From CBFGRU01 sp965651255 (GTDB lineage Bacteria; Planctomycetota; Phycisphaerae; Phycisphaerales; SM1A02): a stretch of 19,897 nucleotides of DNA. The position numbers were made by a program, and so were the translations under genes. The stretch is from NCBI GenBank assembly GCA_965651255.1, contig CBFGRU010000026.1, forward strand, positions 1 through 19,897, read 5' to 3'. Positions 15,052-19,897 of the stretch are shown here, one piece after another. Every line of letters begins with the position of its first letter. Positions within the stretch are counted from its first letter, which is position 1. The notes under the pieces are model-generated. The model did not search any database. It was not told where the DNA came from and was given only the letters and a program-made list of their open reading frames with translations.

Positions 15052-15105
15052 GACAACTTTCCTCACGGCACGCTGATGCGTTCAGCGTGATCGGGTTGAT
15101 GCAGA

Positions 15106-18100
15106 TCAGAAGGAGGCCTCAGCGGAAGATGCCGTCGGCGCACGACCAGCGGGCTCCGACGCTTCCTCTTCCTTGTTCTCCTCTTCGGCGGGCTTGGGGG
15201 CGCCGTGGGTGAGTTCGAGGATCTTCTGAATCAGCCGCTGTCGCTCCGCGCGCACCTGTGCGCGAAGCTCGGCATCGGATTCAAGTGAAAAATACTGCGC
15301 GCCTTCGATCCACGTCTGTTCGCAGATGGAATAGGTCGAAAGCGGATCGCCCGACCAGATGACGAAGTCACCATCCTTGCCGCGCTCCAGCGAACCGGTG
15401 CGGTGGTCGATGCGAAGCTGCTTGGCGGGGTTGAGCGTGACGAATTTCAGCGCTTCCTGCGGTTCGATGCCGCCGTAGCGCACGGCCTTGGCGGCCTCGG
15501 TGTTCATGCGTCGGGCGAGTTCATCCGAATCAGAATTGAACGAAACGACCACGCCGATGTCATGCATGATCGCGCCGTTGTAGGGAATGGCATCCATCAC
15601 TTCGATCTTGTACGCCCACCAGTCGCTGAACGAGCTGGCGCCCGCGCCGTGGGCGGCGATGGCATCGGCCACTTTGTACCCTTCGAGAATGTGCTGCAGC
15701 GTTCCCACGACAAAGCCGAACTCTTCCGCCAGCCGAAGCAGCATGAGAATCTCATCCTGCCGGTAGCTGTGGCAGTGCACCAGCCGCTCGCCTTCGAGAA
15801 TCTCAACGAGCGTATCGAGTTCAAGATCCCGGCGCGGCGGAATCGTCTGCTTCCGCTGTGCTTCGGGGAGCGCGCGGTAGCGATTCCATTCATCGCGATA
15901 CTCCTGCGCAGCGATGAACGCATCGCGCATCACCGTCTCCACGCCCATGCGCGTATTGGGGTACCGTGCCTGCGATCGTTTGACGTTCTCGCCAAGGGCA
16001 AACTTGATGCCGCTCTTGGCGCCATCCACACGGAAATCATCCACCCAGCCGCCCCACTTGATCTTCACGACGGAGTTCTGCCCGCCGATCGGATTGGCCG
16101 AGCCGTGAAGCTGGTTCGCCGCGGTCAATCCGCCCGCAAGCTGGCGGTACCAGTTGATGTCATCGGGATCCACCACATCGGCGACACGGACTTCGGCGGT
16201 GTTCACCTGGCCCATTTCGTTCACCCCGCCGGAGATGCCGGTATGACTGTGCGCATCGATCAGACCAGGTGTAATGTGCTTCCCGGTCGCGTCGATCACG
16301 AGCCGCTCGCTGCCCTCGGGCCATTCGCGGCGCGGGCCGACGTACACGATGCGCCCGTCTTCGACGAGCAGGTCGCCGTCTTCAATGTTGCCCGCCGGAC
16401 CGGAAGTCCAGATCGTCCCGCCGCGCACGAGCACATCCTGTTGACGCGGGGGCTCGGCGATACCGTACGCGCCGAGCGGGTAGATGATGCGGTCCGGCGC
16501 GGGTCCTTCTTCGGGCCGGGCGTTGCCGCCGCCAGCCCCTGCGCGACCGCCGCGCGCTGCCTGCCGTGTCGGCGCGGCGACTTCGCGGCTACCGCTGAAT
16601 TGCATGTTCATTTCACCAAAGGCAACCGTGCCGCGAATGTTGTTCTCCTGTACGCGGCCGGTGACGCGCGACTGGCCCATCTCGGAATTGAATACGAGCT
16701 GAACCTGCCCCGATTCACGGTCAAACGTGCCACTCGCGACCGGCGCTTCAAAATAGTCATTCACCATGCGGCCGGAAATCGTGCCATCTTCCGCGAGACG
16801 CAACTCAAGCGTCGATTGCAGCGGCTCCGGCGACATCGGTCCTTCGACCATCGTGCGCCACGTTCCGGTGACCGGGTCGTTGGCCGGCGCACCCCGGCCC
16901 GGGCGCGTGGGGGGTTCATCACCCGCCGGTTCGTCTGTATCGACCTCATCCGCTTCATCGGCCGCGGCGTCATCACCGCTTTCCTGTGGCGCCATTGTGA
17001 GCGCAGCGCGCGTTCCATCGGGCAGAACGAACGAACCGACAAACCCGTTGTCGCTGTAGGTGGCGACGGCCTGGGCATATCCCGGCGCACCGAAGAGCGA
17101 GGTTGCCTCGATCAGGAAGAGCAAACGCCCACCCTCGAACTGCACGTTGCGCGCCGCGATGGCGGTGGGCTTCTCTTCACCAGCCGCTGCGGGCGTGATC
17201 GAAACGCTCGAACGCGCGGTATCGATCTTCGCGGTGCCGCGGAACGTCTGCCCCGCGCCGAGGTCTGCTTCCACCGTGGTCGTGCCGGCAAACGCCAGTC
17301 GCGGGTCGGCACTGATCTCGAATCGCCTGCCTTCGACCCACACATCGCGAATCTTCGGCCTGCGGTCGAAAAGCTTGCCTTCCACAATGATGAGGTTGGC
17401 CAGTTTGCCGCGCTCGATCGTTCCGGTGAGATGATCCAGCCCCAGCAGTTGCGCGGGCGTCGTGGTCAGGGCTGCGAGCACCTGGTCTTCCGACAGTCCG
17501 TTCACCATCGCGCGCTGAAGATTCTCAAACAGTTGCGCGCGATTGGAAAGGCCATGTGTCGTGAGCGTGATCGTGGCGCCGGCATCGAGCAGCCGCGCCG
17601 GATTGGCAGGGGCCTGCTCCCACGTGAGCATGGTCGAAAGGCCAACATTGTCCGCCGAAGCAAGCGAGGTCACATCCGGCCGATCGGGGAAGGTCAGCGG
17701 CACGATGATCGGTCGCCCAGCCGCAACCACTTCGCGCAATCGCCGGAACTCCAGCCCGCTGCCGAGGAAGACACCCTTCAGTGCGAACTCATCCAGAATC
17801 TTCGCCGCCCGCAGAAGCGCGAGCTCATCATCGGCCTGGAAGAGCACCGTCTGCCGTCCATCCAAGATCGGTTGCAGCGCCACCAGCGAATCCGCGCGGA
17901 TCGGCGGCTCATTCTGCTCGGGAAACTCCGCCCAGATGCGCTGCGCTTCGCCATGCCACTGCGCATCCAGCAGCGTCTGCCGCAGCAGCGCGATCGACCC
18001 CATGATCGACCCCGGGTAGCCGTTGGTTCTTTCAAGCCCAGCCCCCATCGCATCGGTCGCGCGGTAGACGGTCATCTGTCCGGTGCTGCCTGCGGTGGAG

Positions 18101-18615
18101 ATGACCATGCCGCTTCCGCGCAGGATGCCGCGCGCCGGGTAGACCGCAGCCGTCGTGATGCCGATGTCGCGCAACGATTTTCGCAGCGCATCATCTGTCG
18201 CGCCGAACTCGCCAATGTGCAGTTCAGGGGTGATCAGGCGGTTCCAGTGACTGCCCGGCCCCTTCTCAAACCCCTGCACATCGACCAGCACCGCCGGGTC
18301 GATCAGGCCGGGGTACACGGTTCGACCCTCCGCGTTCCACAATCGCGCTTCTCTCGGAATGCGCACATCCGGCCCGACCGCCTCGATCACGCCATCGCGA
18401 ATGAGGATCGTCGCCTTCTCGATCGTCTCGCCCGGCCTGACGATGACCTTCGCATTCGTAATCGCATGCACGCGCAGCTCGGGCGTGCGCATGCCGTTGG
18501 GTGGGGCCTCCTGCGCGCGGGCGGCGTGGGGTATCGCCCCGATAAGACAGATCGCTGCCAGGGACACGAACAACCGCTGCGCAGCGCGCGGGAAACGACG
18601 AGACGATCGGATCAT
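15106..18615 (-). CDS. Secreted double amidohydrolase (degenerate N-half, intact C-half)
   Basis: 1169 residues. The ATG at 18615 has a strong SD (AGGGAGGG, 18623-18630) 7 nt upstream. A signal peptide ends in A-R-A-Q. Half 1 (about 40-440) has P-G-L-I-D-P-A-V instead of D-x-H-x-H, so it is probably non-catalytic, yet it keeps the C-terminal G-T-I-E-R-G-K-L-A-N-L strand. A beta-rich linker (about 440-690) includes an acidic patch and Gly/Arg-rich sequence. Half 2 has an apparently complete metal site: H789-S-H791 in G-L-I-D-A-H-S-H, H947/H949 in V-H-C-H-S, H975 in L-Q-H-I-L-E-G and D1029 in N-S-D-S-D. It hydrolyses an unknown substrate, inferred to be an amide or cyclic amide, outside the cytoplasm. 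The C-terminal about 30 residues are Glu/Ala-rich. Confidence 0.9.
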   Translation of the reverse strand: MIRSSRRFPRAAQRLFVSLAAICLIGAIPHAARAQEAPPNGMRTPELRVHAITNAKVIVRPGETIEKATILIRDGVIEAVGPDVRIPREARLWNAEGRTVYPGLIDPAVLVDVQGFEKGPGSHWNRLITPELHIGEFGATDDALRKSLRDIGITTAAVYPARGILRGSGMVISTAGSTGQMTVYRATDAMGAGLERTNGYPGSIMGSIALLRQTLLDAQWHGEAQRIWAEFPEQNEPPIRADSLVALQPILDGRQTVLFQADDELALLRAAKILDEFALKGVFLGSGLEFRRLREVVAAGRPIIVPLTFPDRPDVTSLASADNVGLSTMLTWEQAPANPARLLDAGATITLTTHGLSNRAQLFENLQRAMVNGLSEDQVLAALTTTPAQLLGLDHLTGTIERGKLANLIIVEGKLFDRRPKIRDVWVEGRRFEISADPRLAFAGTTTVEADLGAGQTFRGTAKIDTARSSVSITPAAAGEEKPTAIAARNVQFEGGRLLFLIEATSLFGAPGYAQAVATYSDNGFVGSFVLPDGTRAALTMAPQESGDDAAADEADEVDTDEPAGDEPPTRPGRGAPANDPVTGTWRTMVEGPMSPEPLQSTLELRLAEDGTISGRMVNDYFEAPVASGTFDRESGQVQLVFNSEMGQSRVTGRVQENNIRGTVAFGEMNMQFSGSREVAAPTRQAARGGRAGAGGGNARPEEGPAPDRIIYPLGAYGIAEPPRQQDVLVRGGTIWTSGPAGNIEDGDLLVEDGRIVYVGPRREWPEGSERLVIDATGKHITPGLIDAHSHTGISGGVNEMGQVNTAEVRVADVVDPDDINWYRQLAGGLTAANQLHGSANPIGGQNSVVKIKWGGWVDDFRVDGAKSGIKFALGENVKRSQARYPNTRMGVETVMRDAFIAAQEYRDEWNRYRALPEAQRKQTIPPRRDLELDTLVEILEGERLVHCHSYRQDEILMLLRLAEEFGFVVGTLQHILEGYKVADAIAAHGAGASSFSDWWAYKIEVMDAIPYNGAIMHDIGVVVSFNSDSDELARRMNTEAAKAVRYGGIEPQEALKFVTLNPAKQLRIDHRTGSLERGKDGDFVIWSGDPLSTYSICEQTWIEGAQYFSLESDAELRAQVRAERQRLIQKILELTHGAPKPAEEENKEEEASEPAGRAPTASSAEASF

Positions 18616-18652
18616 TGGTGATCCCTCCCTGCAATCGGGCCAGTCAGGCGGG

Positions 18653-18665
18653 TTGAGACTCTCAA
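18653..18665. promoter_or_regulatory. 13-bp palindrome, possible operator of the amidohydrolase operon
   Basis: TTGAGA-C-TCTCAA is a perfect 6-bp inverted repeat with a 1-bp centre. It lies 37 nt upstream of the start at 18615 and just downstream of a candidate -10. This position suits a repressor site, but no cognate regulator is visible in the window. Confidence 0.3.
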
Positions 18666-18681
18666 TTCAGGTCTGGCTCCC

Positions 18682-18687
18682 ATGATA
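18682..18687 (-). promoter_or_regulatory. Candidate -10 of the amidohydrolase operon
   Basis: The minus strand reads TATCAT (five of six to consensus). Transcription would start near 18675, giving a leader of about 60 nt with the SD at 18623-18630. No -35 match was found. Confidence 0.3.
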
Positions 18688-18768
18688 ACGTCCCGCGGAC
18701 CATCGGTGGCAGGGGTTCGGCTGGTGGAGCGGAATGCCGCCTTCTGGGGAATGGATGGGCGTGCTTAG

Positions 18769-19897
18769 GGCAGCACCCACGGGCACCTCGGTCATGCACT
18801 CGACCATGCGGGGAACTGGACGCACACCGAACTCAGTGGCACAGGCGTCCCGCCTGTGGTGCTCTTCGACTGGGATTTCACGCACAACCCGGTGAACGAG
18901 ATCACCGGCTGGGACAATCAATCCACCGAAGTCAATCCCACCTACGACGCCGCCGGGAACCTGACCGATGACAAGCGCGACTGGAAGTACACGTACGATG
19001 CGTGGTATCGTCTGGTGGAAGTGCGCGACCAGTCCGACAATCTGAAAGCCCAGTTCCGTTACAACGGCTTGGGATTCCGCGTCGCGGCGAGATACGACGA
19101 CACCGATCCGTGGTACCACTTCTCGTATGATGAACGCTGGCGCATCGTCGCCATGTTCGAGGGGTCGGACACCGATCCGACCGAGCAGTTCTGGTATCAG
19201 AATGCGGGGGCCTCCGGTAGAGGATCATCATCGTATATTGACGAAGTGATCCTGCGCGATCGTGACACCGATGGCAACGGCTCATTGGATGAACGAATCT
19301 ACTATTGCCAGAACTGGCATCATGACGTCGTCGTTCTGTGCGACGCGTCGGGCAGTGTCAGCGAGCGAGTGAACTACGATGCGTACGGCTCGCCGATCGG
19401 AACACTCTCATCAATAGGAAGCCGAAAAGGGTTTATGGGTTACGAATACGACAACGACCTCAATAATATATATTATTTGCGCCCTCGGGTGTATCGTAGT
19501 GATCTTGGCTTGTCCCTCTCGAGGCCTCAGAGCGATAACTCTTATCGCATCACCTCGCCCTCGCCCACATCTCGACCCATAACAGTCCTTGCTCATTCTG
19601 GCGATATTCTTGGCTTCTTCAATTGCCCTCTTCCGAATTCCTGCGGCACAGACAACGAAAACGTCCGTGATGTAGGTCCAGACCTGTGGTATTGCGGAGA
19701 CGACCCACGGTTTACTACCAACAAAAAAGCGTGCTGTACCGCGGCCTGTGTTCGGACCGGACGCGATGTTTACGGCAGAGCTGAGTGCTGCTTTGGGAAG
19801 CGGGTAGCCTGCGTATGCCCAGACCGAATCGCTCAAGATTACAGCTCGCCAAATGCTATTGACATAATGATAGCATGCATTCAACTTCATGAAGACG
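18769..19897 (+). CDS. Rhs-repeat protein fragment with cysteine-rich variable tip (no 5' start, open at window end)
   Basis: The frame runs without a stop from the codon after TAG 18766-18768 to the last base, about 376 codons. The only early starts are GTG 18856/18859, without SD, so the 5' part is probably lost. Rhs/YD-type core is clear: L-D-H-A-G-N-W-T, H-N-P-V-N-E-I-T-G-W-D, Y-D-A-A-G-N-L-T-D-D and Y-T-Y-D-A-W-Y-R-L-V-E-V. After G-S-V-S-E-R-V-N-Y-D-A-Y-G comes a worn version of the core end: Y-Y-L-R-P-R-V-Y-R-S-D-L-G-L-S-L-S-R-P, where 'GRFLSRDP' is usual. From about 19530 the sequence leaves the Rhs core. It is rich in Cys (A-C-C-T-A-A-C, E-C-C, A-C-V-C) and ends with C-I-Q-L-H-E-D. 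GC falls to 24/60 at 19441-19500 and ATA codons appear. A polymorphic-toxin tip is inferred. Confidence 0.8.
18840..18858. repeat. Inverted repeat CACAGGCG-TCC-CGCCTGTG inside the Rhs fragment
   Basis: Perfect 8-bp arms surround a 3-nt centre. It lies in frame and encodes G-T-G-V-P-P-V between the Rhs motifs N-W-T-H-T-E-L-S and T-H-N-P-V-N-E-I-T, where related repeats normally continue directly. It resembles short dispersed REP-like palindromes. No second copy was found in this window. Confidence 0.5.

Noticed and set aside
15403..18621. A 1072-codon open frame on the plus strand
   Set aside because: It is fully antisense to the double amidohydrolase, which has a signal peptide, SD and catalytic motifs. 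Long antisense frames are expected in GC-rich DNA, and this translation has no family features.
18616..18768. A tRNA or attachment site at the boundary between the amidohydrolase operon and the Rhs fragment
   Set aside because: No cloverleaf, T-loop or direct repeat could be found; only a palindrome and a candidate -10 are present.
18682..18768. A short open frame (ATG 18682 to TAG 18766) as the lost N-terminus of the Rhs gene
   Set aside because: It encodes only 28 residues with no Rhs motif and ends in a stop in the same frame, so it does not connect to the Rhs sequence.
19411..19890. A 159-codon minus-strand open frame opposite the Rhs tip, considered as an antisense immunity gene
   Set aside because: No SD or domain is visible, and immunity genes normally follow the toxin on the same strand. 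The plus frame continues the Rhs protein without a break.

Overview
The window is a GC-rich bacterial chromosome segment, most likely from a planctomycete and plausibly a Phycisphaerae-type lineage. This is inferred from several things together: PEP-CTERM-like 'IPAPGALLPL...RRR' tails, a PurS-PurL fusion with a separate long PurQ, large secreted amidohydrolases with one degenerate and one intact domain, many lipoproteins and signal peptides, and a mix of Shine-Dalgarno (SD) starts and apparently leaderless starts. No rRNA, tRNA or CRISPR array was seen.

Layout. 1-900 (+): the tail of one exported PEP-CTERM-like protein followed by a full paralogue. 923-3105 (-): a small protein with two ClpX-like zinc fingers, a NYN-domain putative ribonuclease with a very acidic tail, and a zinc-ribbon membrane protein. 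3106-4518 (+): a compact rpsL-rpsG (S12-S7) operon with a candidate promoter, a hairpin-rich intercistronic region and a rho-independent-type terminator; fusA and tuf do not follow. 4607-5500 (+): an unrecognised exported protein. 5552-6019 (-): RNase HI. 6107-9055 (-): PurSL, the synthetase part of FGAM synthase. 9197-13614 (+): a cation diffusion facilitator, an M1-type lipoprotein peptidase, PurQ (the glutaminase partner of PurSL, displaced and on the other strand) and a small lipoprotein. 13672-18615 (-): two secreted amidohydrolase-family proteins, probably one operon. 18769-19897 (+): a start-less Rhs-repeat fragment, open to the window end, that turns into an AT-richer, cysteine-rich tip.

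Most of the window is housekeeping: translation, purine synthesis, RNA:DNA hybrid removal and envelope functions. The accessory part is the right edge. There the reading frame runs from Rhs core repeats into a divergent tip whose last visible residues, C-I-Q-L-H-E-D, could begin an HExxH metallopeptidase motif cut by the window boundary. That is the best candidate for a new polymorphic toxin.

A second pattern worth attention is regulatory. Four genes without a recognisable SD carry a TANNNT hexamer 8-10 nt before their start codon, suggesting leaderless transcription.
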